A stretch of DNA of 64,000 bases from Gallionella sp. (GTDB taxonomy: Bacteria > Pseudomonadota > Gammaproteobacteria > Burkholderiales > Gallionellaceae): positions 1-64,000 of the forward strand of contig JAUXWM010000087.1 in assembly GCA_030681375.1 (NCBI GenBank), in the 5' to 3' direction. The translations under genes and the position numbers were made by a program. The notes beneath the pieces are model-generated. The model did no database searches. It was given only the letters and a program-made list of their open reading frames with translations, and was not told where the DNA came from. This document shows, piece by piece, positions 37,526 to 45,850 of this stretch; the first letter of the stretch is position 1; each line of letters opens with the position of its first letter.

Positions 37526-37595
37526 GGTGGTGAGTGGTGGGTGGTAAGTGGTGAGTGGTGAGTGGTGAGTGGTAAGTGGTAAGTGGTAAGTGGTG
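37526..37595. repeat. Heptamer repeat, unit AGTGGTG/A, 10 tandem copies
   Basis: Ten consecutive 7-bp units (GGTGGTG, AGTGGTG, GGTGGTA, AGTGGTG x3, AGTGGTA x3, AGTGGTG) abut the symporter start codon at 37523-37525 and form its entire proximal 5' leader. It is the longest heptamer array in the window. Confidence 0.95.
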
Positions 37596-37615
37596 CGAAT
37601 TTTAACAGCCGCACA

Positions 37616-37641
37616 ACGAAAAAGACCACCTTTCGGTGGCC
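37616..37641 (-). terminator. Terminator after the peroxiredoxin gene
   Basis: GGCCACC/GGTGGTC-type stem around a GAAA loop, then a T-run on the minus strand, 30-60 bases past the ahpC stop. It insulates the symporter from read-through. Confidence 0.85.
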
Positions 37642-37642
37642 C

Positions 37643-37663
37643 CTACAAGCTACAAGCTACAAG
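37643..37663. repeat. Heptamer repeat, unit CTACAAG, 3 copies
   Basis: Three perfect CTACAAG units lie between the terminator and the ahpC stop codon. Confidence 0.9.
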
Positions 37664-37672
37664 CTTATACGC

Positions 37673-38275
37673 TTACAGCTCTTGAGCGTGATCCGCCAGA
37701 TATTTGGCTACACCCTCAGTGGAGGCATTCATGCCTGCCTTGCCTTTGTTCCAGCCGGCAGGGCAAACTTCGCCATGCGCTTCGTGGAATTGCAAGGCAT
37801 CTACCATGCGCAGCATTTCGTCGATATCGCGACCCAGCGGCAGATCATTCACCACCTGATGACGCACCACGCCATGCGTATCGATCAGGAAGGAACCACG
37901 GAAGGCCACGCCGCCTGCTGCTTCCACGTCGTATGCCTTGCAGATTTCATGCTTGATGTCGGCAACCAGCGGATAGCCAACCTGGCCGATACCACCCTTG
38001 TTAATCGGCGTATTTTTCCAGGCCAGATGAGTAAACTGTGAATCGATGGAAACACCGATAACTTCCACGTTGCGGCTCTTGAAATCAGCCAGACGGTGAT
38101 CGAAAGCGATCAGCTCTGAAGGACAAACAAAAGTAAAATCGAGAGGATAGAAGAAAACTACCGCCGCTTTACCAGCGGTGTAGCTTTTCAGATTGAAGGA
38201 TTCGTTGATTTCGTTATTGCCCATTACTGCTGCGGCTGTGAAATCTGGTGCTGCCTGACCGACGAGAACTGCCAT
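37673..38275 (-). CDS. Typical 2-Cys peroxiredoxin (AhpC/Prx1 type)
   Basis: This 200-residue thiol peroxidase reduces H2O2 and organic peroxides. The peroxidatic Cys is in DFTFVCPSEL (about residue 50) and the resolving Cys in HGEVCPAGWNKG (about residue 170). The GKAAVVFFYPLDFTF and GVSIDSQFTHLAW segments are typical. Its own terminator follows. Confidence 0.95.
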   Translation of the reverse strand: MAVLVGQAAPDFTAAAVMGNNEINESFNLKSYTAGKAAVVFFYPLDFTFVCPSELIAFDHRLADFKSRNVEVIGVSIDSQFTHLAWKNTPINKGGIGQVGYPLVADIKHEICKAYDVEAAGGVAFRGSFLIDTHGVVRHQVVNDLPLGRDIDEMLRMVDALQFHEAHGEVCPAGWNKGKAGMNASTEGVAKYLADHAQEL

Positions 38276-38336
38276 GCTTATCTCCTGAGAATTGAATGAA
38301 TTGGGTGACGCAATTTAGGGCATTCGCTCCATCACG

Positions 38337-40106
38337 TCAACCTTGCGCGTTTTGTGGGATATATTTTCCATTGACCGCGAACTGCACACGGTGCAACTGT
38401 GCATACACTCCGTCCCTTGCCAGCAATTCGGCGTGGTTACCGATTTCGGCGATTTCGCCTTTTTGCAGCACGACGATGCGGTCGGCTTTTTCTATGGTGG
38501 ACAAACGATGCGCGATGACCAGCGTGGTGCGTCCCTGCATCAGGGTTTCCAGCGCGGCCTGCACATGGCGTTCGGATTCGGAATCCAGCGCGGAAGTCGC
38601 TTCATCCAGAATCAACACCGGCGCATCCTTAAGTATCGCGCGGGCAATCGCGATGCGCTGGCGCTGGCCGCCTGAAAGTTTCACGCCGCGTTCGCCAACC
38701 AGCGTGCTCATGCCTTCCGGCCATTCCCGGATGAATTCCATCGCGTGCGCAGCCGTTGCCGCTGCGATAATTTCTGCCTCTGAGACTGCCCTCATCTGCC
38801 CGTAGGCGATATTCGCCGAAATCGTATCGTTAAACAGCACCACTTCCTGACTGACTAATGCAATGTTGGCGCGCAGGCTGGTCAGCGTCAACTCCGTCAG
38901 ATCATATCCATCCAGGCGTATCTCGCCACCCGTTGCGCTATAAAAACGCGGCACCAGATTGACCAGCGTGGTCTTGCCGCTGCCGGACGCACCGACAAAG
39001 GCGACATTTTCACCGGCACGAATATCCAAACTGATATTTTTCAGCACCGGGCGCGCATCGGGCGCATAGGAAAACTGCACCTTATCGAAATGCAACTCGC
39101 CGCGCACCCGGCCGCCCACAACCTTGCCTTCATCCGTTTCGCCCAGCGTATCCAGCAGGGTAAATACGCTTTCCGCCGCCGCCAGTCCGCGCTGCAAATA
39201 TTCACTCACCCCCGTCAGGCGCTTGAGCGGCGCGGTCAGCATCAGCATCGCCATGATGAAGGAGACGAAGCCGCCTACCGTGACTTCATCCGCGTTGGAC
39301 TGCAAAGTAGCCAGATACACTACAACAGCCAGCGCGATTGCCGCGACCATCTGTACGATGGGTACGTTGGCGGCAGCGGCAGAAGCCTGCTTCATCGCGT
39401 GGCGACGCACCCAGTTAGCCTGCTGATGAAAGCGATCGCGCTCATACTGCTGACCACCAAACAGCTTGACCACCTTGTGCGCGGACACACTTTCTTCGAT
39501 CACTTGCGTCATGTCACCCATGGATTGCTGAGAATCGCGACTGGAAAGACGCATGCGTTTGCTAATAGTGCTGATAATCAGGGCGATGACTGGCGCCATC
39601 AGCAGTGTCAGCAGCGTCAGCTTCCAGTTGAGATAGAACAGCCAGCCCAGCAAGCCCGCCATGACGATACTGTCGCGCACCGTAATGGTCACCACCGTCG
39701 TTGCCGCCGTGGTCACCTGAGTAACATCGAAAGTCAGTTTGGAAAGCAGCGAACCGGTGGCGTGTTCGTCGTAATACCCGGTCGGCAGGCAGAGCAGCTT
39801 ACGGAACATCTCCTCGCGCAAATCCATCACCAGCTTATTGCCCACCCAGCTGATCGCCAGCGTGCCGACAAAGGTCGCAATGCCGCGCACCAGAAAAATC
39901 AGGATGATGACCAGCGGCACGATGCGCATCATCGCCTGATCCTTGTGGACGAACGTGCCGTCCAGCATCGGTTTCATCAGCGCAGGCACCAGTGGCTCAG
40001 TAGAAGCCACCACGATCATCCCCAACAATGAGATTGCGAAGGTACGCCAGTAGGGTTTGACGTATTTCAGGAGGCGGAAATAGAGTTGGATGCTGGATAA
40101 ATTCAT
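38337..40106 (-). CDS. msbA: Lipid A/phospholipid flippase MsbA (ABC transporter)
   Basis: This 589-residue half-transporter has six membrane helices (1-320) and an ABC domain: Walker A GASGSGKTTL, signature LSGGQRQRIAIARA, Walker B VLILDEATSALD and the switch HRLSTIE. It flips core-lipid A across the inner membrane as a homodimer. The ATG at 40106 starts the family-like NLSSIQLYFRLLKYVKPYW. The frame is open 48 bases further upstream, but that extension is Cys/Arg-rich and unlike MsbA. Confidence 0.93.
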   Translation of the reverse strand: MNLSSIQLYFRLLKYVKPYWRTFAISLLGMIVVASTEPLVPALMKPMLDGTFVHKDQAMMRIVPLVIILIFLVRGIATFVGTLAISWVGNKLVMDLREEMFRKLLCLPTGYYDEHATGSLLSKLTFDVTQVTTAATTVVTITVRDSIVMAGLLGWLFYLNWKLTLLTLLMAPVIALIISTISKRMRLSSRDSQQSMGDMTQVIEESVSAHKVVKLFGGQQYERDRFHQQANWVRRHAMKQASAAAANVPIVQMVAAIALAVVVYLATLQSNADEVTVGGFVSFIMAMLMLTAPLKRLTGVSEYLQRGLAAAESVFTLLDTLGETDEGKVVGGRVRGELHFDKVQFSYAPDARPVLKNISLDIRAGENVAFVGASGSGKTTLVNLVPRFYSATGGEIRLDGYDLTELTLTSLRANIALVSQEVVLFNDTISANIAYGQMRAVSEAEIIAAATAAHAMEFIREWPEGMSTLVGERGVKLSGGQRQRIAIARAILKDAPVLILDEATSALDSESERHVQAALETLMQGRTTLVIAHRLSTIEKADRIVVLQKGEIAEIGNHAELLARDGVYAQLHRVQFAVNGKYIPQNAQG

Positions 40107-40176
40107 AGGCCGCACTCTATCAGAAAAGCACCTTTCCCGGCACACGGAGCACAACCCGCATCAATGACTTGCTAAA

Positions 40177-40196
40177 ATATTAGCATATGCTAATAT
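40177..40196. promoter_or_regulatory. Perfect 20-bp palindrome before the rhodanese pair (candidate operator)
   Basis: ATATTAGCAT/ATGCTAATAT is a perfect palindrome 27 bases upstream of the first rhodanese start, in a position to overlap a -10 region. AT-rich palindromes of this kind are typical ArsR-family operators, and sulfide-responsive ArsR regulators often control rhodanese genes. The regulator is not in the window, so the assignment is inference. Confidence 0.6.
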
Positions 40197-40223
40197 GTAT
40201 CGCTATTAATTCTGGAGTTGTCC

Positions 40224-40559
40224 ATGTTTACCAATACCCTCAAGGAAGTAGAAGCCTCTGAACTCGCCCATTGGGTGAATGATGCAAACCACAAACTGCG
40301 CGTAATCGATGTGCGTCAGATGCAGGAAATTTCCACGGGCACCGTACCCAGCGCCGAGCCACTGCCGCTGCACATACTGCCCGCCAGGCTACACGAGTTA
40401 TCTCCGGAGGAAAAGCTGGTTATGGTGTGCCGCAGCGGCGCCCGTTCGGCACAGGCCTGCCTGTTTCTCCAGCAACAGGGATTCTCGAACGTGTACAACC
40501 TGCGTGGCGGGATGATGGGCTGGATGCAGAGCGGTTTATCCGCCTGCCAGCCGGGCTGA
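40224..40559 (+). CDS. Rhodanese-like domain protein (cytoplasmic)
   Basis: This 111-residue single rhodanese domain has the active-site loop CRSGARSAQ (Cys near 70) and the C-terminal YNLRGGMMGWMQSGL. There is no signal peptide, so it is a cytosolic sulfurtransferase. The ATG at 40224 follows CTGGAG; a TTG two codons upstream is less likely. It is first of two rhodaneses downstream of a perfect palindrome. Confidence 0.9.
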   Translation: MFTNTLKEVEASELAHWVNDANHKLRVIDVRQMQEISTGTVPSAEPLPLHILPARLHELSPEEKLVMVCRSGARSAQACLFLQQQGFSNVYNLRGGMMGWMQSGLSACQPG

Positions 40560-40605
40560 GCACCGCGCACAGCAGAATTCTTCAGCAATTCAGACAGGAA
40601 AAAGC

Positions 40606-40995
40606 ATGAAATCAAACAAAATATTCTGGGCGCTTGCCATCATACTGGCCACGGTTTTTGGCATGCAGCAACTGCAAGCAGCGGATGGCGTGGACGTAAA
40701 GTTAGCGCAAAGCATGAACATGCAAGGCGCACTGCTGCTGGATGTGCGCGAACCTGACGAATATTCGGCAGTCCATGCAACGAATGCGAAATTGATCCCC
40801 CTGGGTCAACTGGAGTCACGCCTGCAGGAAATTGCGACCTATAAAGATCAGCCCGTCGTAGTGATATGTCGTTCCGGCCGCCGTTCGGCACAGGCTGTTG
40901 CCATGTTGAAGGAAGCAGGCTACAGCCAGGTCAGCAACGTAAAAGGCGGCACGCTCGCGTGGGAAAAAGAAGGGCTGTCAGTCGTACGGATGTGA
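40606..40995 (+). CDS. Rhodanese-like domain protein (exported)
   Basis: This 129-residue rhodanese has a signal peptide or anchor (MKSNKIFWALAIILATVFGMQQLQA) and the active-site loop CRSGRRSAQ. It is predicted to be periplasmic and pairs with the cytoplasmic rhodanese 46 bases upstream. The two may handle sulfane sulfur on both sides of the membrane. It ends WEKEGLSVVRM. Confidence 0.9.
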   Translation: MKSNKIFWALAIILATVFGMQQLQAADGVDVKLAQSMNMQGALLLDVREPDEYSAVHATNAKLIPLGQLESRLQEIATYKDQPVVVICRSGRRSAQAVAMLKEAGYSQVSNVKGGTLAWEKEGLSVVRM

Positions 40996-41097
40996 TGCCG
41001 CATTCGGCAAGTCAGACGATCATTCTGCAGCAACCTGCTTCGTAAAAGCTATGTCGTAGTTGGTTGTTGATAATGACTATTAACATAAAAATCGATT

Positions 41098-41261
41098 TCA
41101 CGCGGAGACGCGGAGGTCGCGGAGAAAGACAAATGCAAACCAAATCTAAATCCTAGCTAAATTCAGATATTGAATTCAAATCCCGAGTTCAAACCTGTCT
41201 AGTTTGTTACAAAGTAAGTTCTTGTTTCGGTTTCCTCCGCGTTCTCCGCGTCTCCGCGTGA
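41098..41261. repeat. 164-bp MITE-like element with CGCGGAG terminal inverted repeats, copy 2
   Basis: The left end (41098-41127) is base-for-base the 24131-24160 end. The right end (41231-41261) carries CTCCGCGTCTCCGCGTGA, the full complement. The interior is AT-rich and longer than in copy 1. No ORF lies inside, so any movement would need a transposase in trans. Confidence 0.85.
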
Positions 41262-41284
41262 GTATGCTTTTGAAATTTTTCTGA

Positions 41285-41307
41285 CTGAGTTTCAACAGCT
41301 AATTGCG
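41285..41307. repeat. 23-bp dispersed repeat, copy 2
   Basis: Exact match to 141-163, here about 30 bases from the cobO stop with no transposase coding sequence beside it. It may be the leftover end of an IS. Confidence 0.6.
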
Positions 41308-41336
41308 ACAGAGCGTTCGTAAAGCCCCCAGCGCCG

Positions 41337-41936
41337 TTAAAGATCGATGCCCGGCTGAGCACGCATGCCGGCACGGAAAGCGTGTTTGATATCCTGAATT
41401 TCGCTCACGGTGTCCGCCATGTCCAGCAGACATTGCGGCGCAGCGCGCCCGGTTATCACCACATGTTGATTGCCCGGGCGCGATGCCAGATCGGCGCACA
41501 CCTGCTGCGCATCCAGATAACCGTAATTGAGCAGATAAGTCAGCTCATCCAGCACTACGAGATGCAGCGAAGCGTCACGCAACATCTGCTGCGCCACCAC
41601 CCAGCCACGCTGTGCGCTGGACACATCCGCCTCGCGATTCTGGGTATCCCAGGTAAAGCCATCGCCCAGCACATGCCACTGCACGCCGGGCTGATCGCCT
41701 AAGAAACGCTCTTCGCCGGTATCACGACGGCTCTTAAGAAATTGCGCCACGCCCGCCTTGTAACCGTAGCCCAGCGTGCGCGCCACCATGCCAAACGCCG
41801 AACTGGATTTACCCTTGCCATTGCCGGTCAGCACCAGCAACAGCCCTTTGTCCTGCGTAGCATGTGCAATCGCCGCGTCCACCACGGCCTTTTTGCGCAC
41901 CATGCGTTTCTGGTGCTGGGCGCGGCTATCGGTCAT
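41337..41936 (-). CDS. cobO: Cob(I)alamin adenosyltransferase
   Basis: This 199-residue CobA/CobO/BtuR-type enzyme transfers adenosyl from ATP to cob(I)alamin. The P-loop is LVLTGNGKGKSSSAFG and the region HLVVLDELTYLLNYGYLD is characteristic. It ends RAGMRAQPGIDL. It lies three bases after the BtuM-like gene, so imported B12 and its conversion to coenzyme are co-encoded. Confidence 0.95.
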   Translation of the reverse strand: MTDSRAQHQKRMVRKKAVVDAAIAHATQDKGLLLVLTGNGKGKSSSAFGMVARTLGYGYKAGVAQFLKSRRDTGEERFLGDQPGVQWHVLGDGFTWDTQNREADVSSAQRGWVVAQQMLRDASLHLVVLDELTYLLNYGYLDAQQVCADLASRPGNQHVVITGRAAPQCLLDMADTVSEIQDIKHAFRAGMRAQPGIDL

Positions 41937-41939
41937 CGT

Positions 41940-42503
41940 TTAAGAGGCTGTTTGCGTATTCGTGTGGCGTGTGGACAGCGCATACAGAATGGCAGCAGGG
42001 ATCAGGTATACGACTGCGCCGCTGACATACGGCAGGTAGTATTGCGCGATCTGTGCCGCATATTGGGCGACGCCCATATCAGCATAGCGCCCCGAAAACA
42101 GGTAGAAGGAACCGTTGGACAAGATAAAGGCCACGTTGAGCGCCGCGAATGCTACGCCGGCAAATACCGCCAGACTGCGCAGGCTGTTGTTATGGATGCG
42201 CGCATAATAACGGCCCGCAAACCACAGAGCCGCATAGGTTGGAATCAGAAACCAGTAGGCCGGGGTCACGCAAAAATCATCCACGCCCAGATAGCTGATC
42301 GCAACATAATCCAGTGCGCCCGCCTCCAGAATCAATGCACCCAGCAGCAGCGGGCTGGAAATCAGGAATCCCGCCAGCAGGAACACCGCCAGCGAGGCAT
42401 CCGGCAAATGCAGCGCACTGCCGAAATGGTGCATACGCGTGGCAGCCATCAAGGCAATCAGCGTGGCCAGAATAGCGATTTTTTTAATATGAATAGTGTT
42501 CAT
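41940..42503 (-). CDS. btuM: BtuM-like cobalamin transporter (solitary ECF S-component type)
   Basis: This 187-residue membrane protein has about six helices. Features that fit the BtuM family, solitary S-components that take up and can decyanate vitamin B12, are its size, the N-terminal MHHFGSALHLPDASLAVFLLAG, and a single conserved-looking Cys at 78 in VDDFCVTPAYWFLIPTY. In BtuM of Thiobacillus a Cys at about residue 80 ligates cobalt. Position between a riboswitch-controlled BtuB-like receptor and cobO strongly supports it. Family assignment is from memory of these features. Confidence 0.75.
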   Translation of the reverse strand: MNTIHIKKIAILATLIALMAATRMHHFGSALHLPDASLAVFLLAGFLISSPLLLGALILEAGALDYVAISYLGVDDFCVTPAYWFLIPTYAALWFAGRYYARIHNNSLRSLAVFAGVAFAALNVAFILSNGSFYLFSGRYADMGVAQYAAQIAQYYLPYVSGAVVYLIPAAILYALSTRHTNTQTAS

Positions 42504-42560
42504 TACATCTCCTTAATTTGAGTAGCTGCGCAATCATACCAAACCGCGCAGCCGTCCGAG

Positions 42561-42589
42561 AAAAAACAAAGGCAGACAAGCCGCCTTTG
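42561..42589 (-). terminator. Terminator after the TonB-dependent receptor gene
   Basis: CAAAGGC/GCCTTTG stem with a T-run on the minus strand, just past the 42596 stop. It would reduce but may not stop transcription into btuM-cobO. Confidence 0.8.
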
Positions 42590-42595
42590 CTCCCG

Positions 42596-44662
42596 TTATT
42601 GCTGGTAACTCAACCCCACGAACAGGGTACGACCCGGCAAGGTGTAGGCATTGTATCTGCCCGGCGTGAACTGACTACTGACTGCGTAGGTAAAATAACG
42701 GCGGTCAAACAGGTTATTTACCGCAGCATTGACCTGCCAGCCCTTCATTTCATGCACCAGCTTGATGTCAAACAGCGAGTAAGACGGGATTTTTATGCCC
42801 AAAGTATTAGCTTCGTCATTTTCCATAAACTGTGAACCAACATAAGTCAGCGCAGCATTCAATCGGGTCTGTTCACTCGCCAGCCATGAAGCACCCAGAT
42901 TAGCCTTTTGATTCGCCACCAGGGGCACTCGCTTACCGGCAATATTCACGTTCAACTGAGTAAACGCACCGCCCGGCATCACGCCGGATAGAAATCTCGC
43001 ATCGGTATAGCTATAGTTGGCATTCAGCACCAGCTTCTGCAGCGCCTGCCATTTACCCTCCAACTCCACGCCTTGACGCCGCGAAGGTGGCAAATTGGTA
43101 TTACCGGTGCCTGTAGTAAATGGATCCAGATGAATTTCATCATTCACTCTGCTATTGAACACCGTGGCGCGCCAGCTGCCTGCCTGTGTCCGCTGGTCAA
43201 CGCCGAACTCTATGCCACTCGATGTCTGCGGACGCAAAAACTGAAACTGATTGGTAAAGGCTGCACCGGATTCATATATCTCATCCACGTTGGCAAAACG
43301 AAAACTGCTGCCGATTTTACCGTTGAATGCCAAGCCTGAATCGAGCTGATGACGCAAGGCGAGCTCATAAGCATTCCCGGTAGCGGCAAACGAAGCCGCA
43401 GGGGCAGCCGAACCGAAAAATGCACCCGGGGCGGCCGCATTATAAGTATCGTTACCTGCCATGGAAATGCGCTCGTTACGCACCCCTGCCAGCAGCGTAG
43501 TGGCCTTACCCAGATGTGTCGTGTTTTGCAGATACAGGGCATCGTTCTGCTGCTGCATGCCGATTCTGTTGATAGGCTGTCCGATATTCGCCACCGCGTT
43601 GGAAACACGCTGGCCGTAGCGCCAGCGATGCATATCCACACCAACCACCAGCGAACTATCACCACCCAGATCATGCGGAATCCGGGCGCGCGGCGTAAAC
43701 GAAGTCACATTGAGATCACCATCCCGGTAGGCGGGAAAACCACCCCAATCAAAATAGGATTTCTGATTTTTGTTACGGGTCGCCAAACCGATATTGAGAT
43801 CAACAGCGCCCAGCGTCTGCTGCCAATCCAGCGCCAGCTGATTTCCATCACGACTGGCATAATCCAGCGGCGTTGCAGCGCCGCGCGGGTCTGTCCTCAC
43901 CTGATCGATGCCCACCGCTGTTTGTACTGTGCGCCCTCCCGGCAACTGAATATTCTGGCTATCCATGCCCAATCTGGCAGACAATTCGCCCGCTTCTGTC
44001 AGCCAGCGAAAATTGGCCTGAGCATTCGTTTGCTCATTGCGGTTATTGGCGCGGTAGCCTTGCGAATTCAGCTTGCTGGCAGTCAAATCCAAACCGGCTT
44101 TACCAGAAAAATAGCTGCCGCCCGCCTGTACCTCAGACAAACCATAACTACCGCCACGCACGCTGGCATGCGCGCTATTGCCTGACGCTTCGGGAGTACG
44201 GGTAATAATATTGATAACGCCACCGGTCGTTCCGCCACCATACAGAACAGCACCGCTGCCACGCAGGATTTCGATGCGTTCGATAGCCGAAAAAGGGATT
44301 GCCGCCCATTGGACACCAGACAGATCGGGATCCGTTATGCGACGCCCGTCCAGCAAGATCAGCGTATTCTGCCCTGCAGCCGCGCCGAAGCCGCGCATAT
44401 CCACTGTCGTAGCAGCCGCATTATTGCCAAATAAATCACGCATCGAGATACCCGCTTCCCCAGACAGCAATTCCGGCAGTGTCCGCGCACTGCTCTGCTG
44501 AATGTCTGACTGGCTGATCACCGTCACGTTAATCGGTTTATCGACGGATACATCCTTGAAGCGCGTGGCTGTTACGACCACTTCATCCAGAGTTTCCGCG
44601 TAAGCATAGAAAGGTAATGCGATCACACCGAATAGTGCAACGCAAAGAACTGATTGTTTCAT
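42596..44662 (-). CDS. TonB-dependent vitamin B12 receptor (BtuB-like)
   Basis: This 688-residue outer-membrane receptor has a signal peptide (about 1-22), the TonB-box region ETLDEVVVTATRF, a plug domain (GEAGISMRDLFGNNAAATTVDMRGFG, LLDGRRI, ERIEILRGSGAVLYGGGTTGGVINI) and a barrel ending RTLFVGLSYQQ. B12 specificity is inferred from the cobalamin riboswitch immediately upstream and the btuM-cobO genes downstream. The sequence alone fits several TonB receptor types. Confidence 0.85.
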   Translation of the reverse strand: MKQSVLCVALFGVIALPFYAYAETLDEVVVTATRFKDVSVDKPINVTVISQSDIQQSSARTLPELLSGEAGISMRDLFGNNAAATTVDMRGFGAAAGQNTLILLDGRRITDPDLSGVQWAAIPFSAIERIEILRGSGAVLYGGGTTGGVINIITRTPEASGNSAHASVRGGSYGLSEVQAGGSYFSGKAGLDLTASKLNSQGYRANNRNEQTNAQANFRWLTEAGELSARLGMDSQNIQLPGGRTVQTAVGIDQVRTDPRGAATPLDYASRDGNQLALDWQQTLGAVDLNIGLATRNKNQKSYFDWGGFPAYRDGDLNVTSFTPRARIPHDLGGDSSLVVGVDMHRWRYGQRVSNAVANIGQPINRIGMQQQNDALYLQNTTHLGKATTLLAGVRNERISMAGNDTYNAAAPGAFFGSAAPAASFAATGNAYELALRHQLDSGLAFNGKIGSSFRFANVDEIYESGAAFTNQFQFLRPQTSSGIEFGVDQRTQAGSWRATVFNSRVNDEIHLDPFTTGTGNTNLPPSRRQGVELEGKWQALQKLVLNANYSYTDARFLSGVMPGGAFTQLNVNIAGKRVPLVANQKANLGASWLASEQTRLNAALTYVGSQFMENDEANTLGIKIPSYSLFDIKLVHEMKGWQVNAAVNNLFDRRYFTYAVSSQFTPGRYNAYTLPGRTLFVGLSYQQ

Positions 44663-44794
44663 TTTGATTTCCTGATTAAAGTTCCAAGCGACCCCGCTGG
44701 AACGTTATAAAGACAGGAAATACCGAAGCAGAGAAAAGATAGCGGATGACGAACGCTCCGCTGTCCATGCGCCTCCCGCAGCATTTCCCGAACT

Positions 44795-45012
44795 GTGCTC
44801 TCAGGCCGGTATCCGGGCTCACAAGTTTTGATTTTTCGCCTTCCCATGATTGCTCACAGTGGCCTGTTGAAAAACCCACACTCGCTTACCGTTGCGGGGG
44901 CAGCGCAGGCTTGGTTGAGTGACTCCGAACCGGACACAAAGCTATCCGTTTACGACCACTGACAACGCACCTGCTTCCCGTTTAACCAGACTACAATGCA
45001 GCCTGGCACCTC
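44795..45012 (-). ncRNA. Cobalamin riboswitch
   Basis: On the minus strand, elements appear in the right order: GGGAAGCAGGTGCG (P2/P3 region), GCTGCCCCCGCAACGGTAAG (the core J6/3 segment), GCCACTG, TGGGAAGGCG, and the B12-box-like end GTGAGCCCGGATACCGGCCT. It lies about 130 bases upstream of the BtuB-like receptor, whose translation or transcription it should switch off when adenosylcobalamin is plentiful. The 44663-44794 segment is the likely expression platform. Boundaries are approximate. Confidence 0.92.
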
Positions 45013-45132
45013 AAAGCAGTGCGCACTTTAACACAGGCGCGCTAAACGTCATAAAACCATGATTTACAAATCGCATGCACAAGCCACTCTTAGCGTTTGA
45101 CTTTCCAGCACTTTTCAAACTATATTAGCTAC

Positions 45133-45333
45133 ATGGAAAATGAATTAAGCGCACTGGAAAGCAAACTCGCTCAGCTGATACAGGTCAGCGGCAAATTGCG
45201 TACAGAAAATCACCAGCTACGCCAGGAACTGGCACAGGCTCTCAGCAGCAACCGTCTTTGCAACGACAAGATAAACAGCGCGAAAGCACGCCTGGAAAAA
45301 TTGCTGCCCACCTTACCCGAAGAGCAATCATGA
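45133..45333 (+). CDS. Small coiled-coil protein (TIGR02449-like), upstream of zapA
   Basis: This 66-residue, almost wholly helical protein (MENELSALESKLAQLIQVSGKLRTENHQLRQEL...) has heptad Leu spacing and resembles the TIGR02449 family found next to zapA in proteobacteria. It has ZapB-like character, which suggests a cell-division role. The ATG at 45133 is the family-like start. Its stop overlaps the zapA start (ATGA). Confidence 0.8.
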   Translation: MENELSALESKLAQLIQVSGKLRTENHQLRQELAQALSSNRLCNDKINSAKARLEKLLPTLPEEQS

Positions 45334-45635
45334 GCACCAAAACGCTGGACGTCAAAATTCTCGATCGCGAACTGCGTGTCGCCTGTCCGGACGAGGAACG
45401 CGAAGATTTACAGGATGCCGTCGCCTATTTGAACCGGAAAATGGTCGAAATTCGCGATGCCGGAAAAATCGCCAATGTCGAACGCATTGCCATCATGGCC
45501 GCGCTCAATATTGCCCATGAATTACTTTCCATGAAAGTCGGAAGGGGTGTTGACCTCTCCGACTTAACGCGTAGAATGAAATCCATGCAGTCGGCAATAG
45601 ATCAGGCATTAGCCGAGCAAGACAATCTGTTTTAG
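45330..45635 (+). CDS. zapA: Cell division protein ZapA
   Basis: This 101-residue FtsZ-ring stabiliser has the N-terminal dimer domain (TLDVKILDRELRVACPDEEREDLQDAVAYLNRKM) and a C-terminal coiled coil. The ATG at 45330 overlaps the upstream stop by four bases. The frame is open further upstream, but that extension overlaps the upstream coiled-coil gene out of frame. 6S RNA follows. Confidence 0.95.
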   Translation: MSTKTLDVKILDRELRVACPDEEREDLQDAVAYLNRKMVEIRDAGKIANVERIAIMAALNIAHELLSMKVGRGVDLSDLTRRMKSMQSAIDQALAEQDNLF

Positions 45636-45667
45636 CCTCGGCAAGTCTGAAAATCCAGTTTTTCAAA

Positions 45668-45850
45668 TTGTCCCCTGCGGTGTTCGTCAGACCCATATAT
45701 TCTTTGAACCAAGTAACTTTACAGGTCGCGACTCACACGCCGCTGTTGTGAACGTCCCTTGCGGATGATCCTGATGCGGCAGGGAAGTGACCCTCTTGAA
45801 CCTATCGGTTCGAGATGCTGGGTCAACGGCACAGGCGGGGGGCTCAGTGC
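45668..45850 (+). ncRNA. ssrS: 6S RNA (SsrS)
   Basis: Position directly after zapA is the conserved location of ssrS. The sequence starts with GTCCCCTGCGGTGTTCG and ends with ACAGGCGGGGGGCTCAG, which pair as the closing stem of 6S RNA. An internal TTGAACC...GGTTCGAG hairpin matches the 3' half of known 6S RNAs. The molecule mimics an open promoter and sequesters sigma-70 RNA polymerase in stationary phase. Ends are estimated from the pairing; a terminator follows at once. Confidence 0.85.

Larger units (their letters stand above)
40996..41336. other. Intergenic region with MITE-like element and 23-bp repeat
   Basis: This 341-base spacer between convergent genes has no supported gene. It holds copy 2 of the CGCGGAG-ended element (41098-41261) and copy 2 of the 23-bp IS-linked repeat (41285-41307). 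Confidence 0.75.

Noticed and set aside
37526..37595. CRISPR or coding repeat
   Set aside because: A 7-bp period with no spacers, outside any supported reading frame.
39090..40031. 313-codon open frame on the plus strand
   Set aside because: It is antisense to msbA and consists of His/Gln/Arg-rich sequence without domain features, as expected for a shadow of a GC-biased gene.
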